Of a stretch of 64,000 nucleotides of DNA, positions 11,264 to 22,787 are shown one piece after another. This stretch comes from Erigeron canadensis (lineage: Eukaryota; Streptophyta; Magnoliopsida; Asterales; Asteraceae). The notes beneath the pieces are model-generated. The model was not told the DNA's origin, searched no databases, and saw only the letters and a program-made list of their open reading frames with translations. The first letter of the stretch is position 1; the number at the start of each line of letters is the position of its first letter. Position numbers and translations under genes: made by a program. The stretch covers positions 9,039,513 through 9,103,512 of the forward strand of contig NC_057762.1 in assembly GCF_010389155.1 (NCBI RefSeq). Reading direction: 5' to 3'.

Positions 11264-11442
11264 CTAAAAAGGAATACAAAAGTACAAGTCAATGATGCAT
11301 GAAAATTACATGTCAATTATGCATAAAATAAAATATAACTTTTTAATTTTATTAACTTTCATGTTTTCCCTTAAAGTTTTTAATTTCTTTTTTTTTTTTT
11401 TACCTTTTTTCACATTATACTAAAACTTTATTTGTATTGAGT

Positions 11443-11866
11443 TGGAGCATGGCACCTTTTGATCGATTTATCCTCTTTTCATGTTGGAGTAGTGAGTCAA
11501 TTTATGCATCACCCTCAAATAGATCATATGGATGCAGTTCTGCGAATTGTCAAGTATCTTGAAGGGACTACAGGTCATGGAGTGTTATTCAAGTCAAATG
11601 GTCATCTTCAAATTCATATATATATATATATAGATGATGACTGGGCAGGAGACAAGGGGAATTGGAGGTCTACTTCGGGATATTTCTCTATAATAAAAGG
11701 GAACCTTGTGACATGAAAAAGTAAAAAACATAAAGTTGTTTCCATATCAAGTGTTGGGGTTGAGTTTAGAGGAATAGCTAGAGGCTTAGTAGAAACAATA
11801 TGTTTGAAGAAGCTTTTATCTGAAATAGGATTTACTCCCAAAAGAAGTATTCAAATTATGTGTGAC
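11443..11866 (+). pseudogene. Ty1/copia RT/RNase H remnant, 5' part
   Basis: Translated sequence matches the copia end of reverse transcriptase and RNase H: VSQFMHHPQIDHMDAVLRIV, KYLEGTTGHGVLF, DDWAGDKGNWRSTSGYF, KHKVVSISSVGVEFRG. It carries an internal TGA at 11714. The reading is broken after the Cys-Asp at 11860-11866 and resumes at 19094, so it is the left half of one element split by a 7.2 kb insertion. The upstream part of the element is absent, replaced by the (ATT)n tract. Confidence 0.8.
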
Positions 11867-12604
11867 TAGGGATGGGCATGGAACCGTCCAAAATTTGGTA
11901 CCGATCCCGGTCCCATATGGGATGGTGGGACGAGACCGAGATATCGGTACCAAATCCCAGTTAGTCCCGATTAAAACCAACGGCTAGCTCACTAGTATAA
12001 AAATATGACATAGAGATTACTCATATAACACTATAGCTACAATTGTGTAAATGCTCATTGTTAATTGCATGAAAGATCAAGGAGTACAATATCTATATAG
12101 AATACGATGTCAGAATAACAATGGAGGACGTTATTTCAGATACTACAAGTTTTGCTAACCCTTATTAGTTTTCAAAATCATTATCATTATCATTAGTTTT
12201 CAAGTCAATTATATGATCATCATAATTAATTCCCCTGTTGATTACGTTGAAGTTTAACCACCAGCATCAAATTTAGTGTCAACTAGGTTAGAGAAACACT
12301 AATATCAAATTCGTTGTAGTATTATTAATAGTCTAATGTGGTTTGATTAAAAATATAACTAAATATACAAATAGATATAGAAATAATATCGACATAAACA
12401 TATAGATATCTAATGCAATATTCCTTGCTTGTCGGGACCAAATGGGACCTTTGAGATTTGCGCGGGATTTCCCGGTACCGGCACCATTTGGTACCGGTCC
12501 CGTAAACCACCAAAAATGGATACCGATCCGGGTCCCATTTGGAATTTGGTACCACTTTTCGGTACCAGGAGGAGATCGAGAATTGGGAAAAATGGCTCAT
12601 CCCT
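11867..12604. mobile_element. hAT-like non-autonomous element
   Basis: Starts TAGGGATGGGCATGG at 11867 and has the complementary-type end GGCTCATCCCTGA at about 12592-12604. Both subterminal regions are full of GGTACC and CCCGGT words, as in plant hAT MITEs. No transposase ORF is present. The 8 bp left flank TGTGTGAC has no match at 12605 but does match TGTGTGAT at 19094, beyond the gypsy element. The true right end may therefore be the ATCCCTA at 19087-19093. Confidence 0.5.
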
Positions 12605-12665
12605 GATATATGTAAAATACAATAAGGGTCAATAATAAACAATACTAGTAATGTAGGGTGTCAAG

Positions 12666-12836
12666 TGTAATATTTCCTTAAATCTCGTTAAATACTGTTA
12701 GTAGCCGTTAGAGGCGGTTATCAATTGAATGCTGTATAAATACTCTATCACTGTAATATAACAACCAATTTGTGTGTGAAAATATATCTCTCTCTATAAT
12801 TTCTCTGTTATAAGTTCTCTCTATCAAAGTGGTATC
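12666..12836 (+). repeat. 5' LTR of the gypsy element
   Basis: 171 bp, starting TGTAATATTTCCTTAAATC and ending CTCTCTATCA. It contains GTATAAATACTC as a TATA-type promoter. It is slightly longer than the 3' LTR because of extra TCTC units. Confidence 0.85.
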
Positions 12837-12925
12837 AGAGCTCCGTCAATTCTGGTGACATTTTTCCGATTAGTTGTCCGATTTAGGGTTCCGGTGATCA
12901 ATTGATTCCCTTCCTCCTGAAATCA

Positions 12926-15900
12926 ATGGCTACAGACACCAGAAATCAGGATTATTAAAGGATGTAGAAGGAATTTGCTCAATCTCAAAAGGATTTAGCT
13001 TCTCAAATTGAATCTTCTCTGAATTTGAGAGCTTCGGTGGAAAATTTAACAAAAGAGATTGAACTTTTGAAAATTAATCAACAATTAACCGTTGATGATA
13101 ATCGGAGCCCTAATAAGCTTACTAAGCTTGATTTTTCGAGATTTAATGGAGATAATATTGATTCGTGGTTGTATAAATGTGAACATTTCTTCAAAATTGA
13201 TGGAACACTTGAAAGGAGCAAGGTCCGTTATGCAGCCATTCATATGGACGATAGAGCATTACAGTTGCACTTAGGTTACATGAATTCAAATGATGTAGCC
13301 ACGGAAGATATCAAATGGACAAATTATACAAGAGCAATAACGACCAGATTTTCTAACACTTTTGTAACACCCGTCGTTTAAAAATATGGATTTCCAAAAA
13401 CTTTCGCCTAACGGCATCAAAGAAAGCGGAATTAAACTTTAAAAGTCCAAACCAGCAAAATCTGTTTGGTTTATTCATTAAATGGTGTTACCAGCCATAT
13501 CATCAAAACAAGTCTAAATGGAAATCCATCGGTTGCCCAACATTAAACAACCGACATTATAGTAAATACAAATCATAAATATCTAAACATAAATCAATGT
13601 CTAATGCGAGCAACCACTATGGGTAAACTACAACTAGCTTCAAGATCATCTACCCATGCCTCACATCCTCTCACATCTACCTGCTAATTATTGTTGGACC
13701 TGAGGGCACAACACATTTTAAAAGAGTAAGTGTTAGCTAACGAATTAGCTAAGTAAGATAACACCTCATTAATAAAACATTTGTCCATTTAAACATTATA
13801 TAAAAGTCATATTAAATAGTTAAGGCACATATCACATCAATGCATCACATCATCCATAACATATCATCGCATCAAACATCATCATAATAGGTTGAATCAC
13901 CCTAGATGTGCCTAGTCATCTTTTACTTCATATATATCATATAAGCATCATCGTATAGTGTGACATAAGTCACTTACATTAGGTGTGACATAAGTCACTC
14001 ATCACATATAAGGTGTACGTTTGTGTGTAGGCGGTCATAAGACCTAATAGGGAACCTCACACCCGATTGGATGGATAAGTTTTTCAGCAGTCCATCAGTG
14101 TTGTTAAGGAATGGCAAGCCAATCTAGGAGTAGTCTGTATGTTCAAAGACATTGGTGGTAATCACTCCACCCGGAGATACTCAAACCACGTAATTACGTT
14201 GCAAGGAGCCACCCCAAGCAACCATATACGCACCCGCCGGGCAAGGGCAAGTACGGGTTAAGCTTAACACTTTCATATCATATACGAGCTCAGTTTACAT
14301 CACATATAGTTTAGGTGTCCACGTTACCTAGACATCATCACATATCATCTTTTTACGTTTGGGCCCTTAAACGTACACGTGTTATGGCAACTTAATAAGT
14401 CTAGTGAACTAGATGAACAAGCCATGTAGTCATGCACATTATACATATCATCAACATATAACACATTTCAATTCATCTCAAGACATTACATAGCATCTCA
14501 TAGCATATTATTACATCGCATACATTGTTACATCTGTACATCATCATATAATTGCATATCGTATATCATTACAATATTGCATATTAATTATTTTCTCAGA
14601 TCGTTCATCATCTCATATCATATTTTGTATCATGTACAAATATCATTTCGTATCGTCTATCATCTCAAATCATATATCATTTGATATCATTCCATATATT
14701 AAGCATACATAGCATCTCATATCAGTACATATTATTGGGGTAGCATTTCAAGCTTCGATATGCATCTACATAGCCCATATCACCTCCCGTATAATCCCGA
14801 ATACCCATAAGCAAACAAGATACCATTAGGGGAAGTTATTATATGAAAACTATGTTTTTGTTGAACCCTCGGCGTGTCAAAGTAGTGTATCTTACCTCAT
14901 AGAAGCGTACAACAAATGATAACGTAAGTTACTGAGCTTTGCAAGTATTTCCGACTACCTATAATCAACATAGGACCGATTTATGAGTATAACGAGACTA
15001 AACTGACCTACAATCTATATACAGGTAGTTAGTCTCTTTCTGTCATTTTTTCCAAAAACGGGTTTTACACCAAAAAGAAGACTCTTTTAAGGCCTAATGA
15101 TGTAATGAAATCATTGAATAACTCCTACTTGATTTACATCACAATAACAAACGTTTTAGGTTACCGAATCGACAAAACGGACGATTTTCAATAGATTAAC
15201 ACACCCTATGGTCCAGATCTGATATGACACCCATAATGGCTCCATTATATATTAAAAATATCAGTAACAACAAGATTATACCTTCCGGAATCTCCAACAC
15301 ACCAATAGATTGCAATAACGATTACCGGGTAACCCGAAATCAACGATTCTAGCAACGAAAAGCATATAATCGATCAATACCAGGTATGAACAAATTGAAT
15401 AGATGGAAATTATCAAAAATCAGTAATGATTTCAATCTATACCTTGAAGATGATTAGAAGATCGAAATATAAGCCCTAGATCTCTCCGAATCGACCCGAA
15501 ATCGATGGAATTAAACAAGGAATTGATTGTGGCACAAGAGGGCGGTTAAGGTTCAAAGAGAAGATGATAATATCAATAGTTAGAGGCTAATGACCATCTC
15601 CTACACCCTAATCCCGTTTTTTAGTTTAACCCTATGTCAAAACTAGTCCCTAAGCTTCCAAACGACTCATATTTAGCTCAAAACACCTATAGGGAATGGT
15701 TACAACTCCTTAAACACTTCAAGCACCTCTAAAGGCACATAAATACACCTTAAACACATTAGTACATCAATCACTAATGCATTAAAGCCTTAGACATATA
15801 GCACATTAAACACTTCTAAGCATTAAATCTCCCAGAGACTTTACGGACACACAGTGTTGGCTTAACGACTCAAGTTAACCGTTAATTAAAAAGTTTGGGA

Positions 15901-16466
15901 TGTTACAACTTTGGTGGAAGATATAATGGGATCTCTTAAGGAACTCAGTCAGAAAGGAGATTTAGATGATTACTGTGATAAATTTGACTCTCTACTGACT
16001 AAGGTTAGCCTTCCTGAAGAGTATACTGTTAGCATGTTCATTGAAGGTCTTAAACCTGAAATTAAATGTCCCCTGCGCATGTTTAAGCCAAAAAAATCTA
16101 AGAGATACCTATACTTTAGCTAAATTTTAGAATAAATATTAGAATAATAACAATAGAACATTGAATAGGGCCAATATATATGCTAGTAGTTATGGTTATA
16201 AATGTGGAGGCAGTAGAAATGTTTTACAGCTAACTAATGCTGCCAAACCTTCATTATTAGTGGCACCTGTTAACTCTGCTCCCTCTAATGCAATAGTACC
16301 TACCACTAGAGTATCTAATAAGTTCATAGAGGAGAAAAGGAGTAAGAGAGAATGTTTTTATTGTAATGAGAAGTTTACTCTTGGCCATAATAGAGTTTAT
16401 AAAGGGGAAAAACAGTTATTCATTGTGGAAGTGGATGATTGTGGTGAAGTGAGTTTTGTGAGTTAG
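12926..16466 (+). pseudogene. gag remnant of the gypsy element, split by a solo LTR
   Basis: The frame starts at ATG 12926, meets TAA at 12956, then reads through a capsid-type gag (TKLDFSRFNGDNIDSWLYKC, EHFFKIDGTLERSKVRYAAI) to 13362. It resumes at 15908 (MGSLKELSQKGDLDDYCDKF, EYTVSMFIEGLKPEIKCPL). One copy of the ACTTT duplication accounts for the join. The zinc-knuckle part (RECFYCNEKFTLGHNRVYKG, about 16350-16410) has CX2CX4H but lacks the final cysteine. Several stops and frame changes are present, so it is non-functional. Confidence 0.75.
13363..15907 (-). mobile_element. Complete solo LTR of a Tekay-like chromovirus
   Basis: 2545 bp. It begins TGTAACACCC and ends GGGATGTTACA, with a perfect 5 bp target duplication ACTTT at 13358-13362 and 15908-15912. 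It lies inside the gag ORF of the gypsy element. Read on the minus strand it starts TGTAACATCCC; near that end, at about 15430-15540, is leader-like sequence followed by a possible splice donor, which fits an LTR with a transcribed leader. It is the inverted relative of the LTR at 1-1784. No internal genes are present, consistent with LTR-LTR recombination. Confidence 0.9.
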
Positions 16467-16477
16467 ATAATGCAGAA

Positions 16478-18935
16478 TTGCAAACAAATAAGAATGAGGA
16501 GCAACAGATAGAAGTGATTCATAGGAATCTAGAAAAACAACCTTTGGTAGTGCAGGGAGATCCTCAAATATCACTGAATGCTTTAATGGGAATTCCTTCT
16601 TTTTCCACAATGCAAGTAGTAGGATCCATTGGTACTAGGAAGTTACACATTTTGGTGGACAGTGGCTCTACACATAACTTCATGAACACACCTTTAGCCA
16701 TGAAATTAAGGTGCCTACTTTCCAAATCCCCAATGTGAAGGTAAAGATTGCAAATGGCAATAATATGGCCTGTATGAGTTTCTGCAGTGATTTTACATGG
16801 ATGATGCAAGGTGATTGGTATAACGCAGACATGTTATTGATTGAACTCAACAATTATGACATTGATTTGGGAGTACAATGGTTAGAAACTCTTAATGATA
16901 TCATTTGGAATTTTTAGAATTTAACTATGAAATTCAGTGTAGGTGGCAAGAAGTTTGAGTTGAAGGGTGTTAGTCATCATGGAGTTAGTTTACGCTCTTT
17001 GGAAAAGTGAACAATTATCTGCAGAATAGGACAGATGTGGTGCTAGTGGAATTATTTACTTTGCAAAATTCTGATAGTAATACTAAGACGTATCAACCTG
17101 TCTTGTTTGGATGTGAATCAAAGAGGTAGTTGGAGGTTTTATTAGATACTTACAGTGATGTATTTGATTTACCTAAAGGACTACCCCCAAAGAGATCTTG
17201 TGATCATAGGATGAGACTGAAGGATGAGAATGTTAAACTCAATATTAAGCCTTATAGGTATCCAAGAGCTCAGAAAAATATTATTGAGTCAATGACACAG
17301 GAATTAATGGATTATGGGGTAATTAGAAACAGCAGCAACCCTTTTGCAGCTCCTATAGTGTTGGTTAAAAAGAAAGATGGTTCTTGGCGAATGTGTGTTG
17401 ATTATAGAAGATTGAATGAGGCTACAATAAAGGATGTTTACCCCATACCACTTATTGAGGAGTTGTTGGATGAATTGCAATGAGCTGTCATTTTTTCTAA
17501 GTTGGATTTGAGGTCTGGTTACCATCAGGTGAGGATGTATGAACCTGATTTATATAAAACAACCTTCAGGACTCATGAAGGGCACTTTGAATTTTTGGTG
17601 TTACCTTTTGGGTTAACCAATGCACCAGCCACTTTCCAGGCACTCATGAATACTACTTTCAAGGAATTATTGATAAAATGTGCTCTAGTCTTTTTTTGAC
17701 GATATTTTAGTGTATAGTGGAAGTTGGGAACAACATTTAATTGATCTGCAGAAGGTGTTAGAGGTGATGAGGAGGAATGAAATTAAGGCAAAAAGATCCA
17801 AATGTGCTTTTGCAGGAGAGAAAGTTGAATATTTAGGGCACATTATTACAAAAAATGGAGTTGCAACTGATCCAACCAAAACTCAAGCTATTAGGGATTG
17901 GCCTAAGCCTGAAACTGTAAATCAATTATGAGGGTTTTTAGGCTTGGCTGGGTATTACAGAAGATTTATTAAAGGGTTTGGGATCATTGCCAAACCTCTT
18001 ACAGAACTCTTGAAGAAGGATGGATTCCATTGGCATGAAGAAGCTGACATTGCCTTCAATCAGCTTAAGGAAGATTTGTCATCCCCACCAGTCCTTAAAC
18101 TGCCAGATTTTGACAAACCTTTTGTACTGGAGACAGATGCATCTGGTAAAGGAATGGGAACAATTCTAATGCAAGACAATCACCCAATTGCATTCATTAG
18201 CAAAGGTTTAACTATGAGGCAACAAAATTGGTCAGTATATGAGAAAGAACTGTTGGCATTAATCATGGTTGTTAAGCATTGGCATCACTACTTGTCTCAT
18301 AAGCATTTTATTATCAAAACTGATCATCAGAGTTTGAAATATCTCCTGGAGCAGATATTTTGACCCCTTTTTGCAGCAGAAATGGTTGTCTCAATTACTA
18401 GGGAATGATTTTGAGATTTATTATAAGAAGGGGAGTGAAAATGCGGTTGCTAATGGCCTTTCAAGAGTTCAAGGAATGGCCATTTTCCAGATGGGGGTTA
18501 GTTCAATTGATCCATTATTGTTGGGGAGGATAAAACAATCTTGGCAGGATGATATTGAGGTAGCAAAAGTGATAGATCAATTGAAACAGGGGAAGCAGAT
18601 TTCAAACATAATTTGGGAAATTGAGTTACTCAAGAGAACAAATAAGTTGGTGGTGGGCAGTGATATTACATTGAGGAAGGATATTATGACATTATTTCAT
18701 TCTTCACCTGTGGGAGGCCATTCTGGTCTGGGTCCTACTTTGGCTAGAATTAATGATCTTTTTTACCGGAAAGGGTGCTATAAAGATGTCAAAAACTTCA
18801 TCAATGAGTGTGTTGCCTGCCAAAGATTTGTATGAACCAGTTGCTTATCCTGGTTTGTTAAAAACTCTTCATATTCCTAAGAGCATTTTTAGTGACATTT
18901 CAATGGACTTTATTTCTGGATTGCCTAAAGTGTAA
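16478..18935 (+). pseudogene. pol remnant of the gypsy element (PR-RT-RNH-partial INT)
   Basis: Protease: ILVDSGSTHNFM at about 16650. RT: LPPKRSCDHRMRLKDENVKL, YGVIRNSSNPFAAPIVLVKK, DGSWRMCVDYRRLNEATIKD, then [14 protein letters not shown]. The catalytic Phe-Phe-Asp-Asp motif at 17691 is broken by an extra T in a T7 run. RNase [14 protein letters not shown] and [10 protein letters not shown]. Integrase zinc region: HSSPVGGHSG and CVACQRF, then SMDFISGLPKV, where the 3' LTR follows. In-frame stops occur near 16915, 17481, 17929 and 18361. It is catalytically dead. Confidence 0.85.
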
Positions 18936-19087
18936 TATTTCCTTAAATCTCGTTAAATACCGCTAGTAGGCGTTAGAGGCGGTTATCGATTGAATGCTGT
19001 ATAAATACTCTATCACTGTAATATAAGAACCAATTTGTGTGTGAAAATATCTCTGTATAATTTCTCTCTTATAAGTTCTCTCTATCA
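18931..19087 (+). repeat. 3' LTR of the gypsy element
   Basis: 157 bp, near-identical to 12666-12836. It directly follows the truncated integrase sequence. The next bases, ATCCCTA, mirror the AGGGAT at 11868 and are followed by TGTGTGAT. Confidence 0.85.
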
Positions 19088-19093
19088 ATCCCT

Positions 19094-19289
19094 ATGTGTG
19101 ATAATGAAGCTGTTGTCCAAATCTAAGAGAATCTAGTACAACATGACACAACCAAACATGTGGAAGTTGACCTTCATTTCATCAAAGAAAAGATTGAAGA
19201 TGGAATTATCAAATTACCATTCGTGAGATCCGAAGATCAGCTTGCAAATATAAAATTTTGGTAACCCTAATGCTCAACTTGATGGGGAA
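19094..19289 (+). pseudogene. Ty1/copia RNase H remnant, 3' part
   Basis: Continues the copia reading broken at 11866: CDNEAVVQI, then (after a stop) VQHDTTKHVEVDLHFIKEKI and EDGIIKLPFVRSEDQLANI. A polypurine-like GATGGGGAA sits at 19281-19289, just before the LTR. Confidence 0.8.
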
Positions 19290-19524
19290 TGTTAGGATAT
19301 GGGATTAAAATTATATCATCATTTCCCGATTTAAGAGGCTATCGGATCAGAATGGAGTCATCATCTCCGAATAAACAGGATCTCAACTCTCTCTACAAGA
19401 AAATAATTACTAGCCAGATTTAGTTTCCATATTTCTATGTATTTACCTCAAGTATAAATTGAGGATTAGCCTCATTCGTTAAATCAATGAAATACAATAC
19501 AATTTTACCTCATATACTTTAACA
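19290..19524 (+). repeat. 3' LTR of the copia relic
   Basis: 235 bp, TGTTAGGATATGGG...ACTTTAACA, with TGTTA/TAACA ends, preceded by a polypurine tract. The 5' LTR is not in the window. The following bases are AGGTG. Confidence 0.7.
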
Positions 19525-19526
19525 AG

Positions 19527-20215
19527 GTGCAAGAGGTTACTATGAACCATGAAGACAGAAAGGTGCAAGAGGTTATTATGAACCATCGTCCCTCAAATAC
19601 TGATGCTGCTATTTTGAGGAACTCATTTTCTTATAGCTATCCAGACATGCCGTTTAATGAAGTTATCAAGATCGAAAATGAAAAACTTCATTCGGAAATA
19701 CAACATTCACAATCATAGTTGGATGTTGACCAATGTGAACTCATTCAAAATCTGATATATATTGGATTCTAATGTTTAAAATGAGAAATTTATACGTTAT
19801 TGCAGAAGCACTTCCGCTTCTAAAGTTTTTGTCTCAAATCCTCAATTCGAGTACGCTGTGCCCTGCTATTTGTATGACAGCAGCAACCAAGAACTTGATA
19901 ACAACAACGATCTACAGATAGTTGTCTTTTTAGCTCCAAGGTGATCCAATGATTGTATAACTTTAATAGAATTGATAGAGTATAAAGGAAAATACTGCAA
20001 CATATGGATCTAAAAGTTGCATCTTTGTGAAGATATTTAGTATTTCAGCTTCATTCAGACAAGATTTGCTTCCATCTAGAAGATCCTATCAGTGTGAAGA
20101 ATGGCATTTTGGTATACTTGGCTGTTGTTCGAGCCCATTCTGTGTATGACTTGCAGTATAACCTTTTTCTGTTTGTCATCTGGATGACATCAAAGCATTC
20201 ACAGCTACTCTGCTT
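19527..20215 (+). pseudogene. Relic of an MCA/PLAC8-like gene
   Basis: A short open frame (19527-19718 and just beyond its stop) encodes KVQEVIMNHRPSNTDAAILR, SYSYPDMPFNEVIKIENEKL and DVDQCELIQNLI. Near 20100 a second frame reads EEWHFGILGCCSSPFC. From memory these resemble the coiled-coil and Cys-rich PLAC8 parts of plant MID1-complementing activity (MCA) proteins, plasma-membrane calcium-influx factors. Stops and frame changes, lack of the N-terminal half and the LTR abutting its 5' side mark it as a fragment. The family call is tentative. Confidence 0.45.
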
Positions 20216-21436
20216 CTACTTTTAAAAACAGTGAAAATAAAGTGGGCCAGGTTTGATGGGTTGGGTAACAGGGTAAATGAGTTTGGTCAATATAACTTTT
20301 CGGTTCTAAAAGTAACTAGTGGGTAAAATATCGGATTTTATATCCAATTTGACTTTACCCATTTAACCCATTAGAGATTAAACACTAGCCAAATTGACAT
20401 GTTCAAAACTAAATAAGTCGAAATTGCCATATCAACGTCTAATAAGTTCAAAAATCTACAATCTATAATTACTATTCATTTTGAACATATTTTTTGCTAA
20501 TAAATATGAACTGAAATTAGAATGTCTATTACCACTCCCATGAACTTTACTTGTCTACTTAAACAGCCATGGAATTACTTTCCCATACCTGACAGCTTAA
20601 TCATTAAAAGAGAACCAGGCATATAGACGAAATAAATCATTGCACCAGTGTATAGCACAACAGTTATACCACAATTAACCCAAACACGCAAATATAGAAC
20701 ATGTATTCAAACTATTCAAATCCCAACCTCTAAATAAATAACGTAAATGCTATCCAGACTCCACATCAATTATATACTGGTTAGATAGTACCTAGGTTAC
20801 GAAGAATGCAAACAACATGATTCATTAATACTATGCCCCTAAACAAGTAAAAATAAACCCTTACTTAGCTGTTACCGTTTATAATAAATTTTGAGACTTA
20901 CATATTCCTTGTGTTCTGCAACCTATTTTCATAAAGATATATAGCCGTGCGGCTTAGATATAACAAATTAACAATACATAATAATAATCTAAAATTTCAA
21001 AGAAAAACGATTTAGAAGGTTGTAGACATTATATGTACTTGAGGTGACTTTCAAGGTTTAACCAATTCCACGCTTTCGCCATTAGCTATATTTTGTATGA
21101 CCCGTTCGGCCGTTTGGGATATTAGACAAACCTTAAATTGATTCAATATATAGACATGCAAGGAAAATGATATATCCTCCTACCTTTATGTCGTCTTTTG
21201 ATGAAGGGCCTTAGGCAGCCAGACTGTCAGAATATTTTATTACTTCCTATAACACTTCAAACTTACATAAATACTGGTGTATTTGTCAGCTTCTAAAAAA
21301 TCAGTTTTGAAACAGAAACTGCTACTTTTTTTTTGACAGGTGTACATTATAGACACTGAGTCGGTTGTCTTAACCGGATATCCCCTACATCCAAACTGAG
21401 TCGGCTGTCAAAGGAAAACTCCAGTATAATACTTGT
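20216..21436. other. AT-rich spacer, no gene recognised
   Basis: Non-coding. A block at 20230-20400 with TGGGTTGGGTAACAGGGTAA and TTTACCCATTTAACCCATT has the GGGTTA-rich character of hAT subterminal repeats, but paired ends were not found. Confidence 0.35.
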
Positions 21437-21477
21437 AGTATAATATGTGTCTGTTATGATCCAGGGAGGGTGGTGCA

Positions 21478-21725
21478 TGTTGGATAATCAGGCCCCAAAT
21501 ATATGTATGAAGATAATGAGTTCAACACGTTCTGTCGTTTAGTAATGAAAAGGGCTACATATTTCATTTACAAATTCGGCTATATATAAACAAAAAACAT
21601 ACACGTTCACATATAAGTCACTAACCCACTTCCTAATTATTTAAAAACATGCTAAAATACTAACATTAATCTATTGACTTAATAAAACAAATTAGACCAA
21701 CTATTAATCAAGATTAAATCCAACA
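21478..21725. mobile_element. Small solo LTR inside duplication copy A
   Basis: 248 bp, TGTTGGAT...ATCCAACA, flanked by GTGCA on the left and GTGTA on the right (one mismatch). Copy B keeps the uninterrupted site GGGTGGTGTAGAGATT at about 23704-23719. The long inverted ends suggest a copia-type solo LTR. Confidence 0.8.
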
Positions 21726-22152
21726 GTGTAGAGATTTTTTCCTGCCCTAGTTCAAGAATTGAGAGAAATCAAGGCATGGACATTCCAAGGTATGTAGTAT
21801 CTACTGTTCAAGCTATACTAGTTACGAGAGGTGGTACATATAGACGGGTCGCATGGGTTGGGTAACTGGTCAAAAAGGATGATTTTTTTGTTCGAGTCGA
21901 AGTGGTTCAAGCTGGGGTCGAATGCCTGCAAAGCGTAAACACTTTATTTTGGGTTTATTTTGTATGTTTATATAGATAAACAATGTAATAAATATGTTTA
22001 CCAAAAAACTATGTTGTTACAAAACATGATTTATATCTTAATTTTTTATAAATAAAACAACTTAAAAGACTAAATGCATTAACATAGACTTTGGCAGAAT
22101 ATAACCCATATGACCCGATGGAGATAAAATATAATCCAATAAAACCATTCAT

Positions 22153-22747
22153 GAGGGGTGTTGAAAAAAACCATACCCAATTAACCTGACCCAATCCGAA
22201 TGGATTTGGGTTATATGAGTTGGATTATTCGGGTTTCGGGTTCGTTATTTGATTAATCAAATCCATATAAATTTAAATGATTTGGGTTATCAGTGAAATT
22301 TATTTTATTTGTGTTAACCCGAATAACCCATATAACTTTTTTTTTTTTTATCTATATGATATTTATAGGAGTATTATATAGTTGACTCACTCTTTATGCT
22401 TTTATTTATAAATTACCATATTATGGTAGACAAAAATCAAACATACCGTTTGTATTGTAAGTATTTTTGTATTCCCTACTCACTTTTACGAAGTATGATT
22501 TTCAATGTTTTTGAAATTAAAATTATATTGAAGTATAATTTGCTAACTTTTTGTTATAAGTTTAGTAAGCTTCATAGTCCATATAATTTTTTATTTGGAT
22601 TACCCAAAACCCGACCCAAACAACCCAAACCCAAATAACCCGAATCTTATTCGGTTTGGGTTACAGGTGAACTTATTATTCATCAAAACCCGAATAACCC
22701 GAACCAAATAACCCGAAACTCAAATAACCCGACCGATCAACGCCCCT
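22153..22747. mobile_element. hAT-like insertion inside duplication copy A
   Basis: About 595 bp with ends GAGGGGTGTTGA and TCAACGCCCCT and abundant GGGTTATTCGGGTT-type subterminal repeats, typical of plant hAT elements. Comparison with copy B defines both junctions exactly: TTCAT at the left, ACG(T/C)AATAGG at the right. No 8 bp duplication is visible. It contains no transposase. Confidence 0.65.
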
Positions 22748-22787
22748 ACGTAATAGGATCCAAATTGACACCGGTAGGAGAAATGAC

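Larger units (their letters stand above)
12666..19087 (+). mobile_element. Decayed Ty3/gypsy chromovirus-like retrotransposon, itself interrupted
   Basis: 5' LTR 12666-12836 and 3' LTR 18931-19087 (TGTAATATTTCC...CTCTCTATCA) are near-identical short LTRs. The initiator-Met tRNA primer site TGGTATCAGAGC lies at 12840-12851. Between them run gag and pol remnants in the order protease, RT, RNase H and the start of integrase. The element is split by a solo LTR at 13363-15907. The 3' LTR directly follows the integrase sequence, so the rest of integrase and the polypurine tract are deleted. Short LTRs and domain order suggest the Reina branch; this is inferred. Confidence 0.8.
21437..22787. repeat. 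Segmental duplication, copy A (with two insertions)
   Basis: Matches copy B (23671-24222) from TGTGTCTGTTATGATCC through ATAGGATCCAAATTGACACC. Copy A contains two segments absent from B: 21478-21725 and 22153-22747. Other shared blocks include GGTACATATAGANGGGTCG and CATTAACATAGACTTTGGC. No gene is recognised in either copy. Confidence 0.85.

Noticed and set aside
11055..11279. Open frame encoding a poly-asparagine protein
   Set aside because: It is the minus-strand translation of the (ATT)n microsatellite.
12325..12642. ORFs of 68-105 codons on both strands
   Set aside because: They translate the GGTACC-rich subterminal region of the hAT-like element.
13600..15000. Separate gene within the 2.5 kb solo LTR
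   Set aside because: No coding signature; the sequence is accounted for by LTR homology and target duplication.
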